This document shows positions 1 to 9,626 of a stretch of 64,000 bases of DNA, one piece after another. The notes under the pieces are model-generated. The model did not search any database. It was not told where the DNA came from and saw only the letters and a list, made by a program, of their open reading frames with translations. The stretch's first letter is position 1; every line of letters starts with the position of its first letter. Origin of the DNA: Bombus terrestris (taxonomy: Eukaryota; Arthropoda; Insecta; Hymenoptera; Apidae); NCBI RefSeq assembly GCF_910591885.1, contig NC_063275.1:6932501-6996500 (forward strand). Reading direction: 5' to 3'. A program made the translations under genes and the position numbers.

Positions 1-786
1 TTCAGGAGTTTTTAACGGGATGTTGCAGTTTATTTTGCTTTCTATTATTTCTCTGAAAGTTTGCCAATTGGTGGTTTTATTGCATAGTGTTTCTGGTTTG
101 CTATAGTGAATTGGTTTGTTTCTGTATTCAATTATTATGGGTGTATGATCGGAGCTGAGCTCGAGGTTGGGTGTTATTTTTAGTTTATTTGTGTTTAGTC
201 CCCTTGTAACTGCAAAGTCCAGAAGATCTGGTTTTTTGTTCAGGTCAGTCGGCCAATGTGTCGGTGTTCCTGTGGATAATATATTGAGGTTATTATTTCT
301 AATGTATTTTTCCAGTGTTCTACCTCGAGGTGTAATGTTTCTTGATCCCCAGAGCGTGTGCTTTGAGTTGTAGTCTCCCGCTGCGATGTACTTGTCCCCT
401 AGGTCCTGGAAGTATTCTTCCCACATTTGTGTTGTTATTTTGTGTCGCGGAGGCACGTATACTGCTGACAACTGGAAGTAGTTGCTGCTAGTTTGAACTG
501 TAACAGTGGTTGCTTGTAAATATTCTTTGTTAACTTGGCTGTGAAGATAATGTTTGATATCGTTTCTGACTATCACTGCTGTCCCTCCGTGAGCTTTTCC
601 TGAGGGGTGTTTGGTACCATATATGGTGTAGTATGGTATTTTCAAATAGCTTTTTGTAGTGAAGTGTGTTTCTGAGACAAGTAGTATGTCTATATTATTA
701 TTGTATATGAATGTTTTAGTTTCGAGGGCCCGTTGTTGTAGGCCGTTTGAGTTCCAGGCTGCTATTTTTAGAGTGTCCGTTTTTAT
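1..786 (-). CDS. ORF2 of Jockey copy 1, partial (AP-endonuclease domain only)
   Basis: This holds the first 262 codons of the LINE polyprotein, counted from the first codon of the -1 frame after the ORF1 overlap. Apurinic-endonuclease-like motifs are present in order: AAWNSNGL (residues 9-16), LLVSETHF with the catalytic Glu at 39, GDYN (137-140), LLDFAVT (about 188-194) and SSDHTP with the Asp-His pair at 213-214. This enzyme nicks target DNA to prime reverse transcription. No AUG occurs in this frame between the upstream stop (943-945) and the endonuclease core; a TTG at 643-645 is not a credible start, because motifs 1 and 2 lie upstream of it. The downstream RT part is beyond the window edge. 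Confidence 0.88.
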   Translation of the reverse strand, partial: MKTDTLKIAAWNSNGLQQRALETKTFIYNNNIDILLVSETHFTTKSYLKIPYYTIYGTKHPSGKAHGGTAVIVRNDIKHYLHSQVNKEYLQATTVTVQTSSNYFQLSAVYVPPRHKITTQMWEEYFQDLGDKYIAAGDYNSKHTLWGSRNITPRGRTLEKYIRNNNLNILSTGTPTHWPTDLNKKPDLLDFAVTRGLNTNKLKITPNLELSSDHTPIIIEYRNKPIHYSKPETLCNKTTNWQTFREIIESKINCNIPLKTPE

Positions 787-2045
787 TTTTTGCTTAGCAC
801 GTTTGTAATTAGTTGTAGCATGACTGTGATTTGTTGGGTTTGCTGTTTGAGTACTGCATTTTGTTCGCTTATCATTCTGGTTAGCATTTCGGTGTTCTTT
901 ATGGATTGTTTGAGCAGTTCTTTGATTTCTGCAGTGTCGTTGTTACTATTGCTGTGGTATTGGTTATGTGTGTGTGTTGGTTGGCTGGTTACTTGAGCAT
1001 AGCTTAGACCACCAATGGTGTTGGTGCTGATAGGTTTGGTGTTTATTGCTTGCTCTGTATTTGGTAATATTTCAGGTTTTGTGCTGTCATGATGGGCTTG
1101 TGTGTTAGTGCTTGTCCTGCTTCGTAGGGGCGGGAACAGTTTTCGTTGTAGTTGTTTTCTTACTTCACAGCCTTTATAGCTGGCTGGGTGGTTACCGTTA
1201 CAGTTGAAGCATTTAACTTTTTCTATTTTTCCTGAATATGGGCAGTGTGCAGTTAAGTGATTTTTTGCGCACTTGACGCAGGCTGGGCTTCTGTTGCAGT
1301 AGTTTTTAGTGTGTCCGTATTGTTGACACCGCATGCATTGAGGTATATCTTTTTTGTGTCGTGGTGGTTCGACTGTTACTATTGTGTTTAGTATTTGTTT
1401 GATATCATATATTTCCTTGTTATTGATTCTGGGTTCAAGTTCTATTAAGAATAGTGGTAGTGGTTGCTTTGTGTCGAATCTTGTTATATTGTTTATTGTT
1501 CTTGTTTGATGTCCAATTTTAGCTAACTCATCGCTTAGTTTATGTACGTTGGTTTTAGGATGCAATCCTCTTATGACAATTTTATAGCTCCTTTCAGTTT
1601 TAAGCTGATACGTGTGGTAGATAGCATTTTTTTCTTTTAATGCTTTTATAACTTTCCTAAATGATTCTGGTGTGTTTGTTTGAATTTTTACTTGATCCAA
1701 TTTTGTTTGCTTTATTGTGTAATTGTTTTTCTCTTCTAGATTATTTAGTAGATCAATGAGCGGGTCTATTATTTGGGCCTCGACAAACATTGGTGGTGGT
1801 TTTGTAATACTTACGGGGTCAGCGTCTATTTCTTCAGTTAGTGAGTTGAAGGAGTTACTTAGTGGTAATTCTTGCAGCCATCGCTGCTTTTCTGTGACTG
1901 GGTTTCCTATGGAACTTGTGTCTGTGGTTGTTTTACGTTTTTTGCTAGCCTTCACTGGCTTCCAGCTTTCATCCTGGTAGTATCTTTCATGTTCTGAATT
2001 GCTATCTTCCTGTCCCCGATGCTCTTTTGTTTCTTCTGTCTCCAT
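783..2045 (-). CDS. ORF1 (gag-like zinc-knuckle protein) of Jockey copy 1
   Basis: This is the RNA/nucleic-acid chaperone-type protein of a Jockey LINE, expected to bind element RNA in a ribonucleoprotein. From the METEETKE start it has 420 residues: a polar N-terminus; a region with YKIVIRGLHPKTNVHKL like the domain before zinc knuckles in insect gag proteins; three cysteine-histidine knuckles (CMRCQQYGHTKNYC, CVKCAKNHLTAHC, CFNCNGNHPASYKGC) at about residues 237-293; and a Gln-rich, probably coiled-coil C-terminus. The frame is open upstream to 2114, but the codon there is TTG in A-type copies (ATG in B-type), so the ATG at 2043-2045, in good context, is chosen. Eight residues after DADPVS are missing relative to copies 3-7. 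The stop overlaps ORF2. Confidence 0.88.
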   Translation of the reverse strand: METEETKEHRGQEDSNSEHERYYQDESWKPVKASKKRKTTTDTSSIGNPVTEKQRWLQELPLSNSFNSLTEEIDADPVSITKPPPMFVEAQIIDPLIDLLNNLEEKNNYTIKQTKLDQVKIQTNTPESFRKVIKALKEKNAIYHTYQLKTERSYKIVIRGLHPKTNVHKLSDELAKIGHQTRTINNITRFDTKQPLPLFLIELEPRINNKEIYDIKQILNTIVTVEPPRHKKDIPQCMRCQQYGHTKNYCNRSPACVKCAKNHLTAHCPYSGKIEKVKCFNCNGNHPASYKGCEVRKQLQRKLFPPLRSRTSTNTQAHHDSTKPEILPNTEQAINTKPISTNTIGGLSYAQVTSQPTHTHNQYHSNSNNDTAEIKELLKQSIKNTEMLTRMISEQNAVLKQQTQQITVMLQLITNVLSKK

Positions 2046-2212
2046 GTTAGTTTGTTTGGTTTTTATATAATATGTTTCTCCTTTTGTTGCTATGTTTATA
2101 GTTGGTATCTGCAATGTTATTTTATTTCCTCCTCACTATCACTTTGTAGCACTATTACTTTGGAGCACTTTTTCACTATTCACTTATACCTGGAGAGGAC
2201 GACCGTCTAGAC

Positions 2213-2218
2213 ACGTCC
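2213..2218 (-). promoter_or_regulatory. Downstream promoter element (DPE), Jockey copy 1
   Basis: On the minus strand the six bases read GGACGT, a full match to the insect DPE consensus RGWYVT. They lie at +28 to +33 if the element's first base (A, 2245) is +1. The first bases ACTC partly resemble an initiator. Known Jockey, Doc, F and I elements use such internal, TATA-less promoters, so this probably drives transcription starting at the element's first base. Confidence 0.65.
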
Positions 2219-2245
2219 GTCCTCCTCGGCTGTCCGAGCAGGAGT

Positions 2246-5200
2246 AGTTGCTTTGTGACGCACGATTACGCATTGCTCGCTGGCTGAGCTCGCTAGAAAA
2301 ACTATAGCCTAACCTAAAACCAATCCCTCTTGCGTTCGTATTTCAGTAAGGAGGCGATTTACTTCAAATATATGAGCGTGCCGGATCGGATGTGAGGTTG
2401 GACTAGATTTTTACGAGCAAGAGGAGCGAGGGAGCAACGATTACAATTTCCAAGATATACATATACTTTATAATTCCTAACATATATTTTCATTAGTTTC
2501 AACTTCCTTTCTATACATATACTTTATATTTTCTTACATATATTTCCTGTTATTTCCAAGTTTTCTCAGCGATATTGGTACTCACGTTGCACTGTACTTC
2601 ACCGAACTATTACGCTTTGTATAAAACTATTGATAACATTTAAACTTTGCTCAATAAGAAATTCGATAAAAGCTTCCGGCTCCTCGGGCTGGTGCAAGTA
2701 TTTCTATATAACCAGGTGCCAAATAATTGGTTCGTGACTCACGTTTACGCATTGCTCGCTCGCTGCGCTCGCTGGAAAAAACTATAGCCTAACCTAAAAC
2801 CAATCCCTCCTGCGTTCGTTTTTTGGTAAGGAGGCGATTTACTTGAAGTTTGAGAACGTGCCGGATCGGTTTTCAGGTTGGATTAGATTTTTACGTGCGA
2901 GCGGAGCGAGCGAGCAACGATTACAATTTCCAAGATAAACATATACTTTATAATTCCTAACATATATTTTCATTAGCTTCAACTTCCTTTCTATACATAT
3001 ACTTTATATTTTCTTACATATATTTCCTGTTATTTCCAAGTTTTCTCAGCGATATTGGTACTCACGTTGCACTGTACTTCACCGAACTATTACTCTTTGT
3101 GTAAAACTATTTATAACATGTAAACTTTGCTCAGTGAGCAATTCGATAAAAGCTTCCGGCTCCACGGGCTGGTGGAAACATTTCTATGTACCTACGTGCC
3201 AAATAATTGGTTTGTGACGCACGTTTACCCATTGCTCGATCGCTGCGCTCGCTCGAAAAAACTATAGCCTACCCTAGAACCAATCCCTCTTGCGTTCTTT
3301 TTTCAGTAAGGAGGCGATTTACTTGAAATATATGAGCGTGCCGGATCGGTTGTGAGGATGGACTAGCTTTTTACGAGCGAGCGGAGCGAGGGAGCAACGA
3401 TTACAATTTCCAAGATATACATATACTTTATAATTTCTAACATATATTTTCATTAGTTTCAACTTCCTTTCTATACATATACTTTATATTTCCTTACATA
3501 TATCTCCTGTTATTTCCAAGTTTTCTCGGCGATTTTGGTAATCACGTTGCAGTGTACTACGCCGGACTGTAACTCTTTGTGTAAAACTATTGATAACATT
3601 TAAACTTTGCTCAATGAGAAATTCGATAAAAGATTCAGGCTCCTCGGGCTGGTGCAAGTATTTCTATGTACCTACGTGCCAATAAATTGGTTTGTGACGC
3701 ACGTTTACGCGTTGCTCGCTCGCTGCGCTCGCTCGAAAAACTATAGCCTAACCTAAAACCAATCCCACTTGCGTTCGTTCTTCGATACGGAGGCGGTTTT
3801 GTCCCAATTTGCGAACGCGCCGGGTCGGTTGTGAGGTTGGGCTACATTTTTAAGAGCGAGCGGAGCGAGCGAGCAACGACTGCAATTTCCATGCTACACA
3901 CATACTTTATGATTCCTAACAGATATTTATAGTATTTTCATAGTCTAATCTAGAATCATTCCCTCTTCCCTGCGTTTTTCAGTAAGGAGGCGATTTTATT
4001 CAAATTTGTGAACGTGCCTGAACGGTTTTGAGGTTGGACTAGATGTTTACGAGCGAGAGGAGCGAGCGAGCAACGTTTAGAATATCCAAGATATACATAT
4101 ACTTTATAATTTCTAACATATATTTTCATTAGTTTCAACTTCCTTTCTATACATATACTTTATAATTCCTTACATATATTTCCTGTTATTTCCAAGTTCT
4201 CTCAGCGATTTTGGTGCTCACGTTGCACTGTACTACGCCGAACTATTACTCTTTGTGTAAAACTATTGATAACATTTAAACTTTGCTCAGTGAGCCAGTC
4301 GATAAAAGCTTCCGGCTCCACGGGCAGGTGGAAACATTTCTATGTACCTATGTGCCAAATAATTGGTTTGTGACGCACGTTTACGCATTGCTCGCTCGCT
4401 GCGCTCGCTCGAAAAGCTATAGCCTAACCTAAATCCAATCACTCTTGCGTTCGTTTTTTGGTTAGGGGGCGATTTACTTCAAAATTTGTGAACGTACCGG
4501 ATCGGTTTTGAGGTTGGACTAGATTACTACGAGAGAGCGGAGCGAACGAGCAACGATTAGAATTTCCAAGATATACATATGCTTTATAATTCCTAACATA
4601 TATTTTCATTAGCTTCAACTTCCTTTCTATACATATACTTTATATATCCTTACATATATTTCCTGTTATTTCCATGCTTTCTCAGCGATTTTGGTACTCA
4701 CGTTGCACTCTACTACGCCGCACTGTTACTCTTTGTGTAAAACTATTGATAACATGTAAACTTTGCTCAGTGAGCAGTTCGATAAAAGCTTCCGGCTGTT
4801 CGGGCTGGTGCAAATATTTCTATGTACCTACGTGCCAAATAATTGGTTTGTGACACACTTTTACGCATTGCTCGCTCGCTGAGCTAGCTTGAAAAAACTA
4901 TAGTCTACCCTAAAACCAATCCCACTTGCGTTCGTTCTTCTATACGGAGGCGGTTTTGTCCCAATTTGCGAACGCACCGTGTCGGTTGTGAGGTGGGGCT
5001 AGATTTTTAAGAACCAGCGGAGCGAGCGAGCAACGATTACAATTTCCATGCTACACCCATACTTTATAATTCCTAACATATATTTACAGTATTTTCATAG
5101 GCTAATCTGGAATCACTCCCTCTTCCCTTCGTTTTTCAGTAAGGTGGCGATTTAATTCAAATTTGTGAACGTGCCGGAACGGTTTTGACGTTGGACTAGA

Positions 5201-5661
5201 TGTTTACGAGCGAGAGGTGCGAGCGAGCAACGATTACAATTTCCATGCTACACCCATACTTTATAATTCCTAACATACGTTTTCATTTGATTCTGCTACG
5301 TTTCTATACATATACTTTATATTTCCTCTCACACATGTTTCGAGTTATTTCCAAGTTTTCTCAGCGATTTTGGTACTCACGTTGCACTGTACTACGCTGA
5401 GGTTGGACTAGATTTTCATGAGCGAGCGGAGCGAGCGAGCAACTATTGCAATTTCCATGCTACACACATACTTTATGATTCCTAACATATATTTATAGCA
5501 TTTTCATAGCCTAATCTAGAATCACTCCCTCTTCCCTTCGTTTTTCAGTTGGGAGGCGATTTAATTCAAATTTGTGAACGTGCCGGAACGGTTTTGAGGT
5601 TGGACTAGATGTTTACGAGCGAGAGGAGCGAGCGAGCAACGATTAGAATTTCCAAGATATA
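2246..5661 (+). repeat. 480-bp satellite array, block S1 (forward)
   Basis: This block has no gene. Full monomers recur about every 480 bp, marked by a gtgacgcacgtttacg-like segment near 2256, 2735, 3214, 3694, 4371 and 4851. Shortened monomers of about 195-200 bp lie between some of them (for example about 3760-3960 and 5040-5640). Each monomer holds a GC-rich gctcgctcgctgcgctcg arm, a cctaacctaaaacc motif, a near-complementary gagcgagcggagcgagc arm and an AT-rich half with tatacatatactttat. The first ten bases are the copy 1 target duplication. The tail from about 4280 matches block S3 (offset 24,900) more closely than S2 or S4. Confidence 0.93.
3956..4138. repeat. Shortened/variant satellite monomer segment in S1
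   Basis: After a truncated monomer (about 3760-3955) that lacks the AT-rich second half, the array resumes with a variant starting gaatcattccctcttccc. The minus-strand reading frame of about 60 codons here is a chance opening in satellite sequence: it recurs only where the monomer recurs and matches no family I recognise. Confidence 0.6.
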
Positions 5662-6517
5662 TGTATTTTCGAGCTATCGCGGGGAGACGCGGTCGTTAGA
5701 ATACGCGTCAACGGGAGTCGTAATTACCCGTTATGATTAGAATGATCGACACCACGAATAGTTCGATCCCCGTATTTCGATTAAGATAATAGGGGTGATT
5801 CAGGTATGATAACACTGTGGCTCACAGAGTTAAAATTTATATTTCCAACACTTAGTATACACGATTGAATAGATATAAACACTTAATAACTTAGAACGGT
5901 ATGAGACTTAATGTTAGAAGTTAGGCGTTAGTTCTTTGACTGTGGTAGGCAAATTTGAGAGATATAGGAACGGTGAGAGTTATAGGGAATGCAAGAATTC
6001 TAGTCACCGTGGGAGACGATGGAAAACTCTGAAGCTTATTCTAATGTGAATACGGAGGAAAGCTTGGTATGGGTGTGCCCTTTGAACGAAGAACGCGGAT
6101 TCGTTGCTTACATTTTTAGTTAGTAAAGTGAGGGCAATAATCCGCGATGTCGATTGGTTGGGACCAATGTTAGGAAGGAAGAGAGGAGGAAGAAACCTCC
6201 TACCAACTTGGGTCCTAGGCGACATTGTTTACAGGGAAACTCAGATTTTTCGTTAGGTATATCTCCGCTTTCTTCGTAATTCTTAAGAGCACATAATAAA
6301 CCCAAGGACCTTCCTAAAAACCGGCCGAAAATACTTCTGGAATTAGAAAGTCTCTTCTGGCAAACAGATGTGCTTAGACCATGTGTGCGAACAATGCAGA
6401 TAGAATTGCAACTTTATCGTGGGTCCTTGGGCCTTTGGAGTGTTAGAAGGACGGCAGGTAGACCGGTGGTTGGCAAGCCGCGCGGGATGGCGTGCAGATG
6501 TGTTGCGCGACAGAACA
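5662..6517. mobile_element. Solo LTR, A-type, first copy (856 bp)
   Basis: This non-satellite segment starts TGTATTTTCGAGC and ends GACAGAACA, so it has TG...CA termini. It is flanked by a perfect 5-bp duplication, atata (5657-5661 and 6518-6522), and the satellite reads through cleanly if the segment and one duplicate are removed. Those are the marks of an LTR-retrotransposon insertion reduced to one LTR. No gag-pol coding, primer-binding site or polypurine tract is present. Transcriptional direction is uncertain: an AATAAA lies on the plus strand at 6295-6300, while the related B-type LTR has a TATAAAG on the minus strand. Small reading frames inside are not genes. Confidence 0.85.
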
Positions 6518-6797
6518 ATATACATATGCATTATAATTCCTAACATATATTTTCATTAGTTTCAACTTCCTTTCTATACATATACTTTATATTTCCTTAC
6601 ATATATTTCCTGTTATTTCCAAGCTTTCTCAGCGATTTTGGTACTCACGTTGCACTGTACTACGCCGAACTATTACGCTTTGTATAAAACTATTGATAAC
6701 ATTTAAACTTTGCTCAGTAAGAAATTCGATAAAAGCTTCCGGCTCCTCGAGCTGGTGCAAGTATTTCTATGTACCTACGTGCCAATAAGTTGCTTTG
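6518..6797 (+). repeat. Satellite segment between solo LTR and Jockey copy 2
   Basis: These 280 bp are the rest of the monomer that the LTR interrupted. They begin with the LTR target duplicate (atata, 6518-6522) and end with the Jockey target duplicate agttgctttg (6788-6797). Confidence 0.92.
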
Positions 6798-6838
6798 TTT
6801 TTTTTTTTTTTTTTATTTACTTATTAAAATTCACAATT

Positions 6839-6853
6839 TGTCCAATTTGGACA
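6839..6853. other. Palindrome in Jockey 3' UTR
   Basis: The sequence tgtccaatttggaca is an inverted repeat (7-bp arms, 1-base centre) within the 3' UTR. It is conserved at the same place in every copy whose 3' end is visible. In the RNA it could form a short hairpin near the poly(A) tail, where LINE reverse transcriptases recognise their template; that role is inference. Confidence 0.45.
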
Positions 6854-6926
6854 TTTGGTGGAATTTTTTAACGGTTAAATTAGCATGTTGGTGGCTACCC
6901 CCAGCGGGGTACCATCCTCGTGTTTC

Positions 6927-9626
6927 TTAGGTTATGTCCTTTATAAGGTCTGCTTTGTGCTTCCTTTTTAGTCTTCTGTCCATATTTGTGATTTTGTATG
7001 TTTCCGCAGCTAGCCGGTTTATGTGTGTTGCTATTCTTAATTTGTATTTCTCGGAGTATCTGTTGATTTCTTTCTTGACCGTTGGCATTCCCAGGTCCCT
7101 TCGTATATCTTCGTTTCTGACGTACCAAGGTCCGTTTACTATTGTCCTGAGGATTTTAGCCTGTATTACCTCTATTTTGTTTATATGGCTCATTGCTGCC
7201 GTCCCCCATAGTGGTATTCCGTACGTCCAGATTGGTTTTATGATCGTTTTATATATTTTTAACTTGTTTTCTGTGCTTAGTTTGGATTTTCGGCTTGTTA
7301 GCCAATGCATTTGTCTTCTTGTTTTCTGTATTTTTTCTACTATTGATTTGATGTGTAGTTTCCAGGTGAGTTTTTGATCTAAGTGGAGTCCTAGGTATTT
7401 GACATGCCTTGTTTGCGTTATATGCGTGCCGTTCAATAGGATGTTTGGTGGTGTCTTTTTCCGTAGCGTGAATGTAATATGGTTGCATTTATTGGGGTTT
7501 GCTTTTATTTGTTTTTCTTGTAGCCAATTTTCTATTTTTACGATGTGTTCTTGTAGTATTTTGACTGCCGTTTCTGGGTTAGTATGCCTGACTAGTATAG
7601 CTGTGTCGTCCGCGAATGTCAATACTGTGCTGTTGGTAGTTGTTGGTATGTTCGCCGTGTATAATGTGTATAGTATTGGGCCTAGGACGCTTCCTTGTGG
7701 TACCCCGGCCTTGATGTCTTTAACTTGAGAATGTGTGTCCTTGATTTTTATTACGAAGGTTCTGCAGCTTAGGCAGGATTTTATTAAGTGGTGTATTTGC
7801 TCCGGGAATTGTTTCCTAATTGTTTGTAGTAGACTTTCATGGTTAATTTTATCGAATGTTTTCTCTATGTCTATGAAGAGGGCTGTGCAGTATTCCTTGT
7901 TTTCTAGTGCTACTATTATTTCGTTTATAAGCCTGTGCATTTGCTCTATCGTGGAGTGTTTGTTTCTGAAACCAAATTGGTGATCCGGTATTAGTTTTTT
8001 TGTCTCCATTATTGGTTTTATGCGGTCGTATATTATCTTTTCCAGTATTTTGGAAAATACTGGAAGCAGTGATATTGGTCTGTAAGATGCAGTTTGGTGC
8101 GGGTCTTTGCCTGGTTTATGTAACATTTTGATCTGTGCTAATTTCCATGGTTTGGGGAAGTATTGAATTCTTAGAATTGCGTTGAATATTACTGTTATTA
8201 GTCTTATTGCTTTTGGCGGAAGGTTTTTTAAGATTTTACCATTAATTAGGTCGATTCCTGGCGCTTTGTTGTTTTTTGTTTTATCAATTATGTTTCTAAT
8301 TTCTTGTGCCGATGTTTTAGGTATGGTGTATTCCTTGTCGGCTATGGTAGCTGTGGTTTGTGGATCCTCCTCCGTATGACTTTTGAGGTTGCTGTTGTTG
8401 ATAATGTGTGGTGTGAATGTGTTGTAGAGGTGGTTGGAGAATTCTTCAGCTTGTTCTTCGTTGCTTCTTGCCCATGTGTTATCTGCTTTTCTGATTGCCG
8501 GGACGGGTATTATTGGCTTCCTTATTTTTTTCGTGGCTTTCCATAGTGAATAGTTGGTGTTCTCGTGTGTGGAGAGTGTCCCTATGAACTTTGAGAATTC
8601 GTTATCGTTGTGCTCCTTTATTTTGTTTTTTATTTCCTTTGCAAGTTTGTTTAAGTGTTTTTTGTTTTCTCGGGTTCTGTATTTTTGCCATTTTGCTTTT
8701 GCTTTTCTTTTTTCTTTGATTTTGTCGAGTATTTCTTGCGGGATTGTTATTGTTTGTCTGCTGGTTGGTTCGGGAGTAGTGGTTGTCCTTGCTGCTTCCT
8801 GAATAGTTGCTGTCAATGTTGTTACTGCCTGTTCTATGTGTTCAGGAGTTTTTAACGGGATGTTGCAGTTTATTTTGCTTTCTATTATTTCTCTGAAAGT
8901 TTGCCAATTGGTGGTTTTATTGCATAGTGTTTCTGGTTTGCTATAGTGAATTGGTTTGTTTCTGTATTCAATTATTATGGGTGTATGATCGGAGCTGAGC
9001 TCGAGGTTGGGTGTTATTTTTAGTTTATTTGTGTTTAGTCCCCTTGTAACTGCAAAGTCCAGAAGATCTGGTTTTTTGTTCAGGTCAGTCGGCCAATGTG
9101 TCGGTGTTCCTGTGGATAATATATTGAGGTTATTATTTCTAATGTATTTTTCCAGTGTTCTACCTCGAGGTGTAATGTTTCTTGATCCCCAGAGCGTGTG
9201 CTTTGAGTTGTAGTCTCCCGCTGCGATGTACTTGTCCCCTAGGTCCTGGAAGTATTCTTCCCACATTTGTGTTGTTATTTTGTGTCGCGGAGGCACGTAT
9301 ACTGCTGACAACTGGAAGTAGTTGCTGCTAGTTTGAACTGTAACAGTGGTTGCTTGTAAATATTCTTTGTTAACTTGGCTGTGAAGATAATGTTTGATAT
9401 CGTTTCTGACTATCACTGCTGTCCCTCCGTGAGCTTTTCCTGAGGGGTGTTTGGTACCATATATGGTGTAGTATGGTATTTTCAAATAGCTTTTTGTAGT
9501 GAAGTGTGTTTCTGAGACAAGTAGTATGTCTATATTATTATTGTATATGAATGTTTTAGTTTCGAGGGCCCGTTGTTGTAGGCCGTTTGAGTTCCAGGCT
9601 GCTATTTTTAGAGTGTCCGTTTTTAT
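6927..9626 (-). CDS. ORF2 of Jockey copy 2: endonuclease-reverse transcriptase
   Basis: About 899 residues counted from the first -1-frame codon after the ORF1 overlap, a normal Jockey ORF2 length. Order: AP-endonuclease (WNSNGL 11-16, catalytic Glu39, GDYN 137-140, Asp213-His214); a Lys-rich linker (about 300-345); reverse transcriptase with SYRPISLL (514-521), FGFRNKHST (551-559), motif A FIDIEKTFD (584-592), motif B GVPQGSVLGP (641-650), motif C FADD with the catalytic aspartates 673-674, and YLGLHLD (744-750); then the Jockey-type tail ending RKHKADLIKDIT. No RNase H domain is seen. Copy-specific residues are PIMETKK and VKKEINRY. Thr590 (KTFD) and Cys618 (SCLS) replace the usual Ala and Tyr, as in copies 3 and 4. 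There is no AUG; the frame continues upstream inside ORF1. Confidence 0.93.
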   Translation of the reverse strand: MKTDTLKIAAWNSNGLQQRALETKTFIYNNNIDILLVSETHFTTKSYLKIPYYTIYGTKHPSGKAHGGTAVIVRNDIKHYLHSQVNKEYLQATTVTVQTSSNYFQLSAVYVPPRHKITTQMWEEYFQDLGDKYIAAGDYNSKHTLWGSRNITPRGRTLEKYIRNNNLNILSTGTPTHWPTDLNKKPDLLDFAVTRGLNTNKLKITPNLELSSDHTPIIIEYRNKPIHYSKPETLCNKTTNWQTFREIIESKINCNIPLKTPEHIEQAVTTLTATIQEAARTTTTPEPTSRQTITIPQEILDKIKEKRKAKAKWQKYRTRENKKHLNKLAKEIKNKIKEHNDNEFSKFIGTLSTHENTNYSLWKATKKIRKPIIPVPAIRKADNTWARSNEEQAEEFSNHLYNTFTPHIINNSNLKSHTEEDPQTTATIADKEYTIPKTSAQEIRNIIDKTKNNKAPGIDLINGKILKNLPPKAIRLITVIFNAILRIQYFPKPWKLAQIKMLHKPGKDPHQTASYRPISLLPVFSKILEKIIYDRIKPIMETKKLIPDHQFGFRNKHSTIEQMHRLINEIIVALENKEYCTALFIDIEKTFDKINHESLLQTIRKQFPEQIHHLIKSCLSCRTFVIKIKDTHSQVKDIKAGVPQGSVLGPILYTLYTANIPTTTNSTVLTFADDTAILVRHTNPETAVKILQEHIVKIENWLQEKQIKANPNKCNHITFTLRKKTPPNILLNGTHITQTRHVKYLGLHLDQKLTWKLHIKSIVEKIQKTRRQMHWLTSRKSKLSTENKLKIYKTIIKPIWTYGIPLWGTAAMSHINKIEVIQAKILRTIVNGPWYVRNEDIRRDLGMPTVKKEINRYSEKYKLRIATHINRLAAETYKITNMDRRLKRKHKADLIKDIT

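Larger units (their letters stand above)
1..2245 (-). mobile_element. Jockey-clade non-LTR retrotransposon, copy 1 (5' part, cut by window edge)
   Basis: This is the 5' half of a LINE on the minus strand: 5' UTR, complete ORF1 and the start of ORF2. The window edge cuts ORF2 just after its endonuclease domain, so the reverse transcriptase, 3' UTR and poly(A) lie outside. The 5' end is placed at 2245 because all A-type copies and the B-type copies agree up to this base and then diverge into different satellite flanks. The 10 bases that follow (agttgctttg, 2246-2255) match the target duplication seen at both ends of copy 2. Copies 1 and 2 share a 24-bp in-frame deletion in ORF1 and the same 5' UTR variants, so they are the closest pair in the window. 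Confidence 0.93.

Noticed and set aside
2256..5661. CENP-B-box-like motif in the satellite as evidence of a centromere
   Set aside because: The best candidates (around attcgataaaagcttccgg) do not fit the core nTTCGnnnnAnnCGGGn.
5662..6517. A complete LTR retrotransposon or a SINE at this segment
   Set aside because: There is no internal coding region, second LTR, poly(A) tail or tRNA-like promoter; TG...CA ends with a 5-bp duplication fit a solo LTR.
6004..6546. Minus-strand frames of 61-73 codons (and 112 codons in the B-type) inside the solo LTR as possible genes
   Set aside because: They overlap each other, differ in extent between A- and B-type LTRs, and lie within a segment with clear LTR ends and target duplicates.
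6934..7377. Plus-strand open frame of 147 codons, and similar ones of 65-109 codons repeated in every Jockey copy
   Set aside because: They lie antisense to ORF2 or ORF1, recur only because the element recurs, are rich in Phe, Cys, Leu and Val as expected from A-rich coding read backwards, and show no recognisable domain.
9483..9485. TTG at this position as the ORF2 start
   Set aside because: TTG is not a normal start in animals, and the endonuclease motifs WNSNGL and VSETHF lie upstream of it in the same frame.
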